Shown piece after piece: positions 29,801-41,519 of a stretch of DNA of 64,000 nucleotides (position 1 is its first letter; each line of letters begins with the position of its first letter). The DNA comes from Hyperoplus lanceolatus (taxonomy: Eukaryota > Chordata > Actinopteri > Uranoscopiformes > Ammodytidae): the NCBI GenBank assembly GCA_026929865.2, contig CM049407.1, positions 14,276,001 to 14,340,000 on the forward strand, written 5' to 3'. Made by a program: the position numbers and the translations under genes. Below the pieces are notes generated by a model. That model did not search any database. It was not told the DNA's origin and saw only the letters and a list, made by a program, of their open reading frames with translations.

Positions 29801-32800
29801 TTCTGCAGCTTTTCAGTAAGTTGGACAGTTTATTTTCTAACTTGAAGCTTTCTTAGACAACAGTGCTTCTTCTCAATAGCCCTGCTTTCCAGTGATTGGT
29901 GATGACAAAGGCATGTGGTTTCCCCATGATGACTCAATAGGAAGGATGTTACAGTTTGCTGGCTGTAATATCGTTTCCTTCCCATTGCTCCTTGTGAAAT
30001 GTCTGCCAGCTGCTGGAGCCTACTCCTTTGCTTGCACGCACTATCCTCCATCCACCTTATTCTTTTCTTTTCTTTCTTGTTTCATTTTTAGATGTGCCTT
30101 AAAATGTATCTTTGCAGAGTGGAAAGGCACACAGTGAATCAGAGGATGTCACTAATCTGTCAGCTGAGTCTCTTCAAACGGCTTGGAATGACAGGCATTT
30201 ATGCATTTGATCAACCAAGTGTAAACATAATTTGTCTGCACTTACCAATCATTCACACTTTCATAAGACTAGTCAAGTGTGTATTTACACTTGGTGAAAT
30301 AGTGCACTCTTGGCTGTAATAAAGGGTAAAAAAAACTATTTTGATTTGTTGTTATTTATTTAATGAAGAAGAGCGTAATCCTGGGGCCTAAAACCTCTTT
30401 AGTGGACTCTGGTTATAATCGTTTCTCGCTATGTTTTTTTTTTTGACGTGATTCAAGAGCGATGTTGAAAACAAAGGAATGCCTGGGGAGTCTTAAGTCC
30501 ATTACATAACTCTGTAGTGCCAAGTAGCTGAGCTGGAGGTGCCAGTTTAATGCCAGGTAGTGGTTCGGTTATTATGTGCCATAAAGTCTCAGCCAAAGCA
30601 AAGTTAGTGTGTGATTGTCTGCAGAGTAGGCTACAGAGTATATTGAGTATGTTACTTAATATGTCTTTCTCTGTCGGGCCGCCTGTCATTTTATGAACAT
30701 GTCAGTTCAGTTAAGCCAGCATGTTATTGGAGTCTGCTGCTGTTTGTTGCAAACTACAACATTGTGCTCATAAAGGCACACACAATCTTCCCATCACTGT
30801 TCAGTATATGATGTTTGTACAGGATGCCACGTGTGTTTTGTAAGTAAACAATATATTAAATCCCTGTGATTAAATACAAATTTTTTTTTTTATTAAAAAA
30901 AATCCCTCGTACTTTATATAGGCCTATCAGCAGATGTGTTCATGCTGAAGAACAAAAGCTGCTCATATACCTTCTGCTTCGTACAGTTGGGAATACAAAA
31001 GTGACCCAGACCCATTGGCCTCACAAGTCTCCACTGAACCATTAAAAGGACAACACATACAACTTGCTTTGTCTATAAATGATGATCAGAAAATTGTGAA
31101 AAAATAAGCATATAAAAACTTCCAAAAGCCCTCAGTTGTGTCCTTTTTTTTAGATAACACATCTGCACATGAGCACAATTCCGTTTTGTTTAGCCTGGGC
31201 TTATCAAAAGTGCCATTAAGTTCTTATTTGGTTGGTTTGACTGTCAGATAAAGGTAGATAGATACCTTCTGGAAGGTATCAATTTAATTTTCTTGGTAAT
31301 CCCCCATTTAATTTTTTTCTCATTTGTCTTTCCAGCATCAGTGAAAGTTTCCTGACAGTTAAAGGAGCTGCCCTCTTCTTACCTCGTGGAAATGGCTCCT
31401 CCTCTACTTCTGCCTCACGCTTCTCACAGCTGCGCAGCAAACATGCAGGTGAGGCGAAGGAATCTCCTAAAAAATAAAAATAAAATGTTTAACTGTATCA
31501 ATAGCTTTTGGGTAAATAAGGTTGTTGGTGCTGATGACATTTCTGTTTAATTTCTTCCGTCTCATCAGGAGACATCCAGCAGCACCTACAGACCATGTTC
31601 ACTCTCCTCAGACCAGAGGACAATATCAAACTGGTGGGTGCATATTGTGGCACACACACAGACACAAACATCTTAGTCTTAATGTTTGCTGTAAACTGTC
31701 CAAGACATCCAACTGTTGTTTTGTCCTGCTGCAGGCGGTCCGTTTGGAGAGTGCCCACCCTCAGATCACCCGCTATATGGTGGTGGTCTCAACCAACGGC
31801 CGCCAGGACACAGAGGAGAGCGTGGTGCTGGGAATGGATTTCAGCCCTGTAGATAGGTAAGACTGTGAGATACACAAGCTTTCTCGCCTGTTTTTTGTTT
31901 ATTAACTGAGTATATGGTTATAAAAACAGTCCCCCCCCTCTCAGCTCATGTTCTGTAGGGTTGGTTTTGCCCTTATGGAGCGACACGTTGATACATCTGG
32001 ATGGAGATGGGTAAGAAAAAAATTGTCCAACATCTTGCCACAGATCTAACACACAAACACACACCAACAAACACCAGGCTGGTATATTGTCTGGCCATGT
32101 TTTGGTTGTTTGTCTCACTTCTCCTCTGTTCTCCCTCTCTTTTATTGCATCCAGGGGTTTCAGTGTGTCAACTGATAGCAGGGTGCTTGTGTTCAAGCCT
32201 GTTTCTGTGCAGGCCATGTGGTGAGTCACACCCCCTTATCACAGGACATAGCAGATATAAATATGTGTATCTGACGCTTTTTAAGTGTGAGCGTTTATTT
32301 TTCTGTCACAATCTCAAACCCTCTCGGTCTTCATCTAATTTTCCACAGGTCGGCCCTCCAGTCCCTCCACAAAGCGTGCGATGTGGCTCGTTGCCACAAC
32401 TACTTCCCGGGCAGCTTGTTCCTCACCTGGGTCAGCTACTATCAGAGCAGGGTCTCCTCCGACCAGGTACGCATCAATGAGTGGAATACCATGCAGGATC
32501 TGCAGTCGCACCGTGCCGATTCGCCTGTGCTCTTCTCTGATATGTGAGTATCTCGATCATATGAAATATTTGATCTCTTCTCCTCTTTTTTTAAATAATT
32601 TTTCTGAACAACACTGACATGCAATAACTGAAAGTATAAATTAAAATCACACGTAATATGTGTTAATGTAATACAGCAACTTTTTTTTGTTGGAGATGGA
32701 CTTACACTCGGTTTCCTTTAATCAATGTCATGGTGTTTTTCTGCAGACCTACAGAAAGAGAGCTGACAGAGCGTCAGATCAAAATCCGTCTGAGGGAGAT

Positions 32801-35800
32801 CATGTGGCAGAAAGACCTGGAGAACGTCACCTGCAAAGAGGTGAGTCGCTGCTTCAGATGCTGCCTTTTAGAATATGCTTCAAACTGAAATTTATAAGGA
32901 ATTCAGTGTGAGTTTAGGTTTAATTTGGTCACTACCAAAGGGGCATATAAAAACTGTTTAAGTTCCTTTTCCATCATCAGTTTCACATTTAGGATTTTTA
33001 TATAATTTTAGATTTCTTGTTTGTCCGTTCTTTGACTGGATGTTTTTTTTTGTTCTCCATAGATCCGAACAGAGCTGGAAATGAACATGACGTGCAACCT
33101 GCGAGAGTTCAAGGAGTTCATCGACAACGAGATGATTGTCATTCTGGGCCAGATGGACAGTCCTACGGAGATCTTTGACCACGTCTTCCTGGTAGGTAGC
33201 GGAAGGTGTCTCAGTTCTTAGACAACCTCAACCCAAAGCATTGGTTGTACGTTGGGGTTCATCCATGTCTAGGGGGCACCTGACATAGTATGACTTAAGT
33301 CTCGTAGTTCCTCCCAATTTTAAGGTACTTTGCTCTTGTTTGGTTTGGATTACACATGAGATGTCAGGCTTGTCTTGCCATAGGATTTAAGCATTATTAA
33401 AAGCTCCGTTGAAGGCTCTCTGAACTAGTCTGAGGATTGCATTTGTTTCCTACAGGGATCTGAGTGGAATGCATCCAATTTAGAGGAGTTGCAAAAGAGT
33501 GGGTAAGTAGAAGTGGGGGAACAACAAATCCCAATGAAAACAAAAGTATTACGTGAACAGAACAATTATTAATTAACAACAATGAGTTTTGTTATAATGA
33601 AAAACTCTCTTATCCAAACTAGCTCTCAACTTCAGATCCAATCATCTATCCCTTCGTCTTATTATCTTTATTCTCATTCTTTTCTCATGACTCATGTCAC
33701 TCAGGGTTCAGTACATCCTGAATGTAACGAGGGAGATTGATAACTTCTTCCCCGGTGTGTTCGAGTACCACAACATCCGTGTTTACGATGAGGAGGCCAC
33801 CGACCTGCTTGCTTATTGGAACGAGACCTACAAGTTTATAACCAGAGCAAAGTGAGTTTTGGATGGCACATTGCCCTCTATTTTTTTCTTTAATTCTGAA
33901 CTGCTCGTCTTGTTTGGGCAAAGCAATCTGTCTGTTCTCGTCTGTTATCTCCTTAGAAGATAACAATCGGAGACAAACAGATCTCTGCTGTCCGGAAACT
34001 GTTGATATTACAAAGGCTGATGTGTAGTTTCTTGATTCTTTATATCTACCCCAGGAAAGCGGGATGCAAGTGCCTGGTGCACTGTAAAATGGGCGTGAGT
34101 CGCTCTGCGGCCACGGTTATTGCGTACGCCATGAAGGAGTACGGCTGGGATTTGGAAAGAGCGTTTGATCACGTCAAGGAGCGTCGAGCTGTGACCAAAC
34201 CCAACCCCTCCTTTATGAGACAGCTGGAGGAGTATCAGGGCATACTGCTGGCCAGGTAAAAGGCATATATACAGCTAAACTACTTAAAACGGTTTTAAGA
34301 TGTGCTCAGGAATTCTACGTATAATTTTGAATGTAATTTTTTTTTTTTTTTTTTGTAATCCGTATGCTACATTTTTTAATGTGCCAACAATTCAGTTGTT
34401 AATGTTGGGTGATAATTATCAGATTAACACGTCTACCATTACACATAGTCATTGTGATTTAAAAGATAATACTAATTGGTGCACTTTTAAAGTTAATTTC
34501 TTATCAGTATTACGTTTATCTATGAAACGATACATTGAGCACATAAACCTTACCCAACTGTATGTTTATGTATATATGTTTGCACAAAGAGGATAGGAGT
34601 GACACGAAAATACTCTAACAGTTTATTCCATATTCTTTATTTTTTTTCAGCAAACAGAGGCACAACAAGCTGTGGCGTTCTCACTCGGACAGCGACTTGT
34701 CTGAGCACCATGAGCCACTGTCTAAATCCCACGGCCAACCGCACAGCCTGGGACACTCCAACCCCCGTAACCAGGCCAGCAGCACGCCTGGTCCCTCTGT
34801 GAAGGAACTGCTGGAATCACTGGGGACCTCGGAGAGCACTGCCAAAGCAACACACTCCACCAGCAAGTCTGATGCTGGCGTCCAGTCCAATCGGCTCAGC
34901 TCCTTGTCTTCTGAGGGGGCTCTATCGGGTGGTGCTGAGGCTCCAATCCTTGACACTCAAAAGCATTCTGCTGTACTCCAGACCGGCCCACTGGAAACAC
35001 CCTGTCCTGAGTCAACAGCTGGCTCTGTGACTCCGTTATGTCTTCCGCTCTCCAATGGCTTATGTGACTCTGAGGAGCGGCTCGCGTCTCCTCCTCTCTC
35101 CCAACCCAGGGCCGCAACTGTGGTGCCCGGCCTTCAAAGGACAGACATGGTGGCTGTTGCACAGAGTGTTTTAGTGGGCCAGCCTCACCCGGCTCCATCG
35201 GTCCACCACCTCCCCCCCTCCCCCGCTCTGTCCCCAACTCCAGCCTGTGCGGATGAGGTCATCAAACCTACGCCGGTGTCGGTGACCGAGCCTGCGACCA
35301 CACAAACACCAAGCACACAGCCAGCTGGACCCCAGTGTCCGTCCGCACCAATCGAAACTCCAGGGTGCGACCAACAGATGTGTGGTACAGCAGCGCATCC
35401 TCCCTCCACCAGTGACTGTATCAGCGACCCCAGTGCCATTCCACAAGAGAACGAGGTGTTGGGCCGAAGTGCAGATCACATTAACTTTTTCAGCGCCAGG
35501 GAAAAGTTCAAAGGAATGAGTCTAGATGGCAAAACTCACTGTGCTGCGGTGCCAGAGTCACCCCTGCTGAAGGCTTCTGGAAAGGAGCAGCAACCACTGC
35601 CTCAGGAGGAGCCCTCCAGCAATGAGGGGAAGGGAGAGGAGAAAAGAAAGGTAAGGTTGTTTCCATTTTGCAAAACCTTCCACAACCACTGAACACTTAC
35701 TTCTATTGAAAACTCCTAAATTATTGTCAAACTTGTTTTTTCAAGTGTAAGATGATTACCCTTGTTTTGTGATAAAGATGATCAAAATAATTATTTGACA

Positions 35801-37340
35801 GAGTTATATATTTGGGAATGTGTTGAACCCATAATTGTTACATTTAGTTTCAAATTTGTATTGGCACAAGTAGTAGTTGCTGTATTGAGTTCAAGGGCGC
35901 TACCTGGTGGCATAATGTTCGAACACACCATGCACAGCGTCAATCACATCTGAATAACTTTATGGATGTACAAACAATTTTTTATAAAAAAAATAAAAAA
36001 ATTAATGAATGTTCATATTTTATCTCTTTCCTTTTAAGGGAATGACTGTCCCTGCAGTACACACGGAAACTTCACCTCTCTGCCCTCTCAGCCAACCAGA
36101 GCCTCAGGGCCCCGGGGACCATGAAGGGAAGAAGGAAATGGAGGATAGAGGTGTTTTATCAGAGAAGGAAGCTGAGAATGTTAAAGAGGAAGTGAATAAC
36201 AAAGAGCTGCAGGAGGAGGAGGAGGAGGCTCCTGCTCGTCTCTACAGCGATTGGACAAGGGGTTCTGTGAAGCGTGTCACACGACAGCTGGAGCAAAGAA
36301 TAAAACAGGAGCATGAGACTCCATCACTCTCCTCATCTCCACCCTCCCTCTCCGGCAGCTCCTCTCTGCATCCTCCATCCAGCATCCATTCTGCCACTAC
36401 GCCCAATCCCCAGGATGCAGCAGTTTGCTCGCAGGTGTCTGTAGACAGTCGTTTACAGGGAGAGCAGCAGGAGAAGGGGCAGGGTGATGGGAAGGTTGGA
36501 CCAGTTAAAAGAGAGAGTGGCGATGTTGTTGAGATTGCGGCACCAGGAAATAATGATGCAAGCACAAAAGGACACAAACTTAAGCCTGCTGATATCCGAT
36601 TAGTCTCTACCTCTTCTCCTTTACACCACTCTGCACATTCTCCCTTCGCCTCCGTCAACTTCCTGTGTTTGGAGGGCGTGACCGAGCTGGAGTCAGGCAC
36701 AGACTGGGTCTGCTCCCCGGAGGGGTTACCTAGTGACATCATCATGAGGGCGACGTGGGAGACTCTGTGTGAGCTGGGTGCCTTCCTCCACCAGGTGAGT
36801 GTGGGTGGAGACTGCAGGGCCCGCTGCGTGGACCAGGTATTCAGCCTTATCGCCGGATCCGCTCACAAGCAAGGCAGCGGGGTCCAGAAGAGGGTCAGAG
36901 AGGTGGCGGCCAGGATTCGCCAGGCGGGACTGACTCCTCCGTCCCTGATGAAGCGCTCTGCCTCTCTGGCCAAACTGGGCTGTCTGGAGCTGCTGGCCAA
37001 TGACCTGAGCGAGTGGGAGATCAGCCGCTCCTCTGTGGCGCCGTCCTCAGCCCAACCTCAGGTCCACTCGCTCAGCGACGAGTCCAAGAAGCAGAGAGTC
37101 CACAGCTGTCCCTCGCCAGCCAGCCAGCAGCCAGACGAGAGGCTCTCTGAAGCAGGCCAAACCTCTCCTCCTCCTCCACCATCCAAACAGAGTCCACAGG
37201 AAGCACAACTCCCCAACTGTGGCCAAGATTCGCTGCATTTACCTGAACTGACAGTCATTGCAACAAGGCAGCAACATGGAAGGACTCACCCACTGAGGCG
37301 GCTTAAGAAAAGAACTGCCACCCTTTACCACACCATGTAA
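14813..37340 (+). CDS. ssh2: Slingshot protein phosphatase 2 (cofilin phosphatase)
   Basis: Dual-specificity phosphatase that dephosphorylates cofilin and so promotes actin filament turnover. Exons: 14813-14875, 18503-18546, 31336-31448, 31569-31633, 31735-31856, 31945-32010, 32155-32220, 32349-32543, 32747-32840, 33063-33191, 33456-33502, 33705-33851, 34055-34255, 34651-35650, 36039-37340; about 1217 aa. The start MALVTVQRSPTPST is the Slingshot N-terminus. An SSH-N region covers roughly residues 36-245, a DEK-C-type helical segment about 246-300, and the phosphatase domain about 305-450 with the signature HCKMGVSRS (catalytic Cys near residue 394). The two last exons encode a long Ser/Pro-rich tail ending RQQHGRTHPLRRLKK, the SSH2-type C-terminus, which separates it from SSH1 and SSH3. 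Somewhat shorter than human SSH2. Which teleost duplicate (a or b) is unknown. Confidence 0.95.
14876..18502 (+). other. ssh2 intron 1
   Basis: 3.6-kb intron between GTAAG at 14876 and AG at 18501-18502. It holds a (TG)n tract at 16717-16761 and otherwise unremarkable DNA. No exon, RNA gene or complete transposon was recognised. Confidence 0.8.
16717..16761. repeat. (TG)n microsatellite
   Basis: TG dinucleotide run in ssh2 intron 1 with a few interruptions at its 3' end. Confidence 0.95.
18547..20848 (+). other. First part of ssh2 intron 2, no feature recognised
   Basis: Start of the 12.8-kb intron 2. I see no convincing exon, RNA gene or inverted-repeat element in this stretch; reading frames are short and without family resemblance. 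Confidence 0.5.
20849..21060. mobile_element. 212-bp inverted-repeat element (MITE)
   Basis: Ends CAGTACGTTTACATG at 20849 and its complement ending at 21060, flanked by ACT on both sides (20846-20848 and 21061-21063). Non-coding; sits in ssh2 intron 2. Confidence 0.75.
21672..24877. mobile_element. 3.2-kb inverted-repeat DNA transposon (non-autonomous), with a nested element
   Basis: Left end AGCCCTGTTTCAGGTAGCAG and right end its near complement (AGCCCTGTTTTAGGTAGCTG on the reverse strand). Candidate 3-bp duplication CTG at 21669-21671 and 24878-24880. Motifs of the CTCTGAGT/CTCTGGGTT type recur near both ends. A 992-bp element is inserted inside at 22992-23983. No intact transposase frame seen. 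Confidence 0.7.
22992..23983. mobile_element. Harbinger-type MITE nested in the 21672-24877 element
   Basis: Terminal repeats GGCCCTGTTCTCACGG at 22992 and its complement CCGTGAGAACAGGGCC ending at 23983. Flanks are TTA at 22989-22991 and 23984-23986, the 3-bp TWA target typical of PIF/Harbinger. Non-coding inside. Confidence 0.75.
26042..27314. mobile_element. Non-autonomous hAT element, 1.27 kb
   Basis: Perfect 8-bp target duplication GCTGTCAC at 26034-26041 and 27315-27322. Ends CAGGGCTGGACTGG and, on the reverse strand, CAGGCTGGACTGG: hAT-type termini. It contains an (AT)n run at 26748-26803. No transposase frame remains. Confidence 0.88.
26748..26803. repeat. (AT)n microsatellite
   Basis: About 28 AT units inside the hAT element at 26042-27314. 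Confidence 0.97.
27698..28316. mobile_element. piggyBac-like MITE, 619 bp
   Basis: Perfect inverted ends CCCATTGATGAC and GTCATCAATGGG, each next to TTAA (27694-27697 and 28317-28320), the piggyBac target duplication. No transposase is encoded. Nested in the 25245-28517 element. Confidence 0.85.
29555..29682 (+). CDS. ssh2: Candidate alternative first coding exon of ssh2
   Basis: ATG at 29555 opens a frame that ends in a strong donor (CT|GTAAGTT) at 29682. The exon ends with two bases of a codon, the same phase as ssh2 exon 2, so splicing to 31336 stays in frame and joins ...GEIYQL to ISESFLTVKGAALFL. It would replace the usual 36 N-terminal residues with 43 Cys-containing ones. The upstream 100 bp is CpG-rich (GTGCGCGCCC near 29521), unlike the surrounding AT-rich intron, suggesting a separate promoter. 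I know of no published isoform to match; transcript evidence is needed. Confidence 0.55.
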
Positions 37341-37344
37341 CCCT

Positions 37345-37346
<2 letters not shown>

Positions 37347-37385
<39 letters not shown>
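37347..37385. repeat. (GT)n microsatellite just after the ssh2 stop codon
   Basis: GT run starting six bases after the TAA at 37338-37340, at the start of the 3'UTR. Confidence 0.97.
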
Positions 37386-37386
<1 letters not shown>

Positions 37387-38756
37387 ATGATCAGTACACC
37401 GGGAAATGGAAATGATGTGCACGTTAGGTTTATTCAGCAAAACAAACCAGTGCCTCTTGCCTTAAAGGAAATGTTTAGTCGATTCTGTATGTTTTTTTTT
37501 CTTTCCCTGCTGATCTGCCAAGAAATCCCCCATGAAACCTGCAAAAGGAGATTCTTCTCTGAGTGCACGAACAGTGACAAGGCTGTATAAGTATACACAC
37601 TTCAAAAAGGAGCACAAACAATCATCCACATGGACATGGGTAACTTGTTTCACATGTTAAAAAGACTTACCCTGCACATGTTCTCTCTTTTAAATCCTTG
37701 CTGTTTTTCTCGATCATTATCTTGATATGTACTCCACTGCTGTTGGCTGGTTGAATAGTGCAACCTGATGTTAGGTGGTATGCAGCCTCAGGTTTCCTCT
37801 TCTCATGCTTTTGTGTCTCTTCATCAATATTTGCTTGTTGTGCTGAATAGCTACCAGGATAATGATGATAATTGTTTATCTCGTGCAAATTGACAAATAC
37901 TAAAAGTTGAATTAATATGCCATCAAAATCCACTGAACACTCAAACAGTCACATGTGACTTAAAGTTGTGTTCATTTGGCAGGTATACTTTGTACTGAAA
38001 AATTGAGACTTATTTTGAACATTGGTTGTGCTGGCTGTAGCAGCACATTACATCGACTGAAAACGGTTGCCTAGTTTTGCAGCTGTTTAATGACACAAAA
38101 TGCAAAGAGAAGGGGCGTGCTAGGTTTTGTAATGTTGGTCTTGCCTACACAATACCTCAGTTAGTCTGAACCAAATCTGACCTAGACAAAACGTCAGGCT
38201 CTAGATTCCTGGAATGTCCGTCAGAAACAATTCCAACTTCACTACCTGATAAGCTGAAGTGAACTCATCTCTCACAGTTCTGATCCCACTCAGACTAGAC
38301 ATTTTTCTGTTTTTTTTACCGTGTGGGAGAAAGGTTAGGTGAGCGGTTGTCGAAGGCAGAGTGTATATTTGGGAGTTTTCTGCCATGGTCTATTTGGGAT
38401 GTAAAGGTCTATATTGTGAGTGTTGCTATTTTAGGGACTATACATGTTTTTATATGTGTGAGTGCAACTGTGTAGCACAACTTCACAATTTGGGTGTGTG
38501 TACATTTTTATTTTTTATTTTTTTAAATTTTCATTATTGATCCTTATTTCTTTTGTACACATTTTAAGGAGTGTGCCTGTGACTGACTGGCAAGTGAAGC
38601 CTCTCTGCAGTCTATCAGAAATGTCTGTACAGGGAGGTCTGTCATACATGCACTTTACTCCCTTTCTTAATTTTACTGTGGCTTGTATTTTATTTTGAAT
38701 TTTTTTTATGTATGTATGCTACTTTGGGGGAGCATGCTAAGTTAGTAGCAGATGTT

Positions 38757-38757
<1 letters not shown>

Positions 38758-38847
<90 letters not shown>

Positions 38848-38857
38848 TGTGTGTGTA
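38758..38857. repeat. (GT)n microsatellite in the ssh2 3'UTR
   Basis: About 50 GT units with one GTCT interruption, roughly 75 bp before the poly(A) signal. Confidence 0.97.
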
Positions 38858-38933
38858 CTGTCAAACTGATTGGTTTTAATTTTAATCTTTCGGTGTAAAT
38901 AGTCTTTTTTTATCATGTGCTTCAACTGTGACC

Positions 38934-38939
38934 ATTAAA
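38934..38939 (+). promoter_or_regulatory. Probable ssh2 poly(A) signal
   Basis: ATTAAA followed about 20 nt later by a GT-rich downstream element (TGATGGTGTTTTTCTGTG). The 3'UTR would be about 1.6 kb. The hexamer ends only 53 bp before the Tc1-like insertion at 38993. Confidence 0.6.
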
Positions 38940-38992
38940 AGATTGAAAATATTGATGGTGTTTTTCTGTGAGTCTGTTCAGGAATTTACTTA

Positions 38993-40593
38993 CAGTCATA
39001 TGAAAAAGTTTGGGAACCCCGCTCAGCCGGCTTTATAATTGACTCTGCTTTCACACAAAAAAGATAAAAGTGGTATGTCTTTAATTTACCATGAACAGCT
39101 AAGTACTGGGATGTTTTGCAAACAAAGATTTTTTGAAAAGCAGCAATTAGTTTTATGAAGTTAAATAAAATGTGAAAAACTGGCTGTGCAAAAATATGGG
39201 AACCCTTGTGGTCTTGCTGATTTTTATGCATGTAACAGCATGTAAAACTGAGGACTTTAAACACAAAATTGGTTGGATTATGTTGTTAAGCCTTGAACCT
39301 CATATAAAGGTCTGTTTAATCATGAGAAAAGGTATTTTAGGTGCCTAAATGCAAGTTCCACTTCTCTTTGGCTCTCTGCAGAAGTGAGACAGAATGCGAT
39401 CATCAAAACAGCTCCCAAAAGATCTTAAAAACAAAAATTATTCATTGTCATGGTTTAGCGGAAGGCTACAGGAAGCTTTCCCAAAGGTTTCGATTGTCAA
39501 TTTCTACTGTAAGGAACGTTGTCAGGGAATGGAAGGACACAGGCACAGTTGCAGTTAAATCCAGGTCTAGCAGACCAAGAAAAGTACAAGAGCGGCATAT
39601 GCGGCGGATTGTGAGAATGGTTGCACACAACCCACAGATCACCTCCAAAGACCTGCAAGAACATCTGGCTGCAGATTGTGTATCTGTACATGGTTCAACA
39701 ATTCAGTGCAATTTGCACCAAAACATCTGTATGGCCGGGTGATGAGAAGGAAGCCCCTGTATGCAAAAGCTCATTTAGACCAGCCAGCTTCATATTGGAA
39801 GAAAATGCTTTGGACTGATGAGACAAAAATTAAGTTATTTGGTCTTTATAAAAAGCAGATGTTTTGGTGCAAATTGCGCTGAATTGTTGAACGATGTACA
39901 GATACACAATCTGCAGCCAGATGTTCTTGCAGGTCTTTGGAGGTGATCTGTGGGTTGTGTGCAACCATTCTCACAATCCTCCACCTATGCCGCTCCTGTT
40001 TTTTTCTTGGTCTGCCATGCCTGGGTTTAACTGCCACTATGCCTGTGTCCTTCCATTTCCTGACAACGTTCCCTACAGTCGAAATTGACAATTGAAACCT
40101 TTGGGAAAGCTTCTTGTAGCCTTCCCCTAAACCATGACAATGAACAATCTTTGTTTTTCAGATCTTTTGGGAACTGCTTTGATGATCCCATTCTGTCTCA
40201 CTTCAGCAGAGAGTCAAAGAGAAGTGCAACTTGCATTTAGGCACCTAAAATACATTTTCTCATGATTAAACAGACATTTCTATGAGGTTCAAGGCTTAAC
40301 AACATAATCCAACCAACTTTGTGTTAAAAGTCCTCAGTTTTACATGCTGTTACAGGCATTAAAATCAACAAAACCACAAGGGTTCCTATATTTTTGCACA
40401 GCCAGTTTTTCACATTTTATTTTATTTCATACAACCAAATACTGCTTTTCAAAAAATCTTTGTTTGGAAAACATCCCAGTACTTAGCTGTTCCTGGTAAA
40501 TTAAAGACATACCACTTTTATATCTTTTTTTGTGAAAGCAGAGTCAATTATAATGCCGGCTGAGAGGGGTTCCCAAACGTTTTCATATGACTG
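38993..40593. mobile_element. Palindromic Tc1-like transposon with two inverted 5' arms
   Basis: TA target sites flank the element (38991-38992 and 40594-40595). The left arm (38993 to about 39729) begins CAGTCATATGAAAAAGTTTG and carries the terminal repeat, leader and N-terminal half of a Tc1-like transposase, including the helix-turn-helix segment LSQRFRLSISTVRNVVREW near 39480-39540. The right arm (about 39856-40593) is the inverted copy of the same region, about 94% identical by eye. A 126-bp centre retains the start of the catalytic part (LWTDETKIKLFG), after which the sequence turns back on itself. The transposase C-terminal half is missing, so it is defective. Confidence 0.85.
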
Positions 40594-41519
40594 TATGAAT
40601 TTGTTATGAACATTCTTTTTTAATTCTATGCATTTTGACATTGTAGCTATCATATTTATGATAATATTTGAATTTTTCAAAAATGTATTGCATGTGTCTA
40701 CGGTGACATCTACATATAGCTTTCGTCTTTCAATGGCCGGTTAAAAACCTGCAGATATTTATTTTACTATTATAAAATCAGTACATCTTTGCATCTACAT
40801 TGATGGAACCCAACAACCTTTGGGGATTATTTCCTGTTTAGTGACTCATTTTGATTGATTAAATGATCACAATTGTGAATTTTAGTTGATGAACTATTTA
40901 TTTCCATCTCTTCTCTGCATACTTCAAGCAGTGTCAGGGAGCACATCAAGTGTGTGTGAATTCTTCTTTGGTTAATCTTTTCTTCACAACACTTCTTACA
41001 GCATTGTGATTGTTTTTCCTTCTGTTACTCGAAAACATTCTTAACAGTTGGGAATGATTGCTGTTTGAATTTATCTAAATGTTGTCATTGCACAGCTTGT
41101 GGAAACCATCTTAAACCTTAATTAGACAAAATAAAAATGTTGGTCATGATGTGGTTGCTATTTTAGTTTTCTGTGGACTTGTTAGTCAAACTCTTTGCTC
41201 ACCACTGGTAAGTCTGAAGAAACTGAATACTAATGACTTTAGTTGCTGCTTCAGAGATACAGTATAGCATAGATTCCATGCTGTATAAAATCCAGTGGGT
41301 ACAGAAATCCCGTTGCAATGACATTCTCTTGATTTTTCTTTTTTCTCTCTCCTTATGCCAGTCCCAACACCAGGATGCAAAAGATCTCTCAGGGGAAGTG
41401 AGGAGCTTGATAACAACCCAAATTCAGCATGCCCTTCAGTTATCTAGGTTTAGTTAGTGTGTAACATCTTATGACATATGGCAAGAGGAAAAAATATGTG
41501 ACTTTGCAACAGAATTCAT
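40594..41519. other. Intergenic AT-rich DNA, nothing recognised
   Basis: Between the Tc1-like element and decayed transposon sequence. Only short frames and A/T-rich sequence, with no exon or RNA gene recognised. Confidence 0.5.

Noticed and set aside
36242..36745. 167-codon minus-strand frame
   Set aside because: Antisense shadow of the last ssh2 coding exon.
39341..39742. A working transposase gene
   Set aside because: Only the N-terminal half is present and the frame ends before the catalytic triad is complete; the rest is an inverted copy of the same half.
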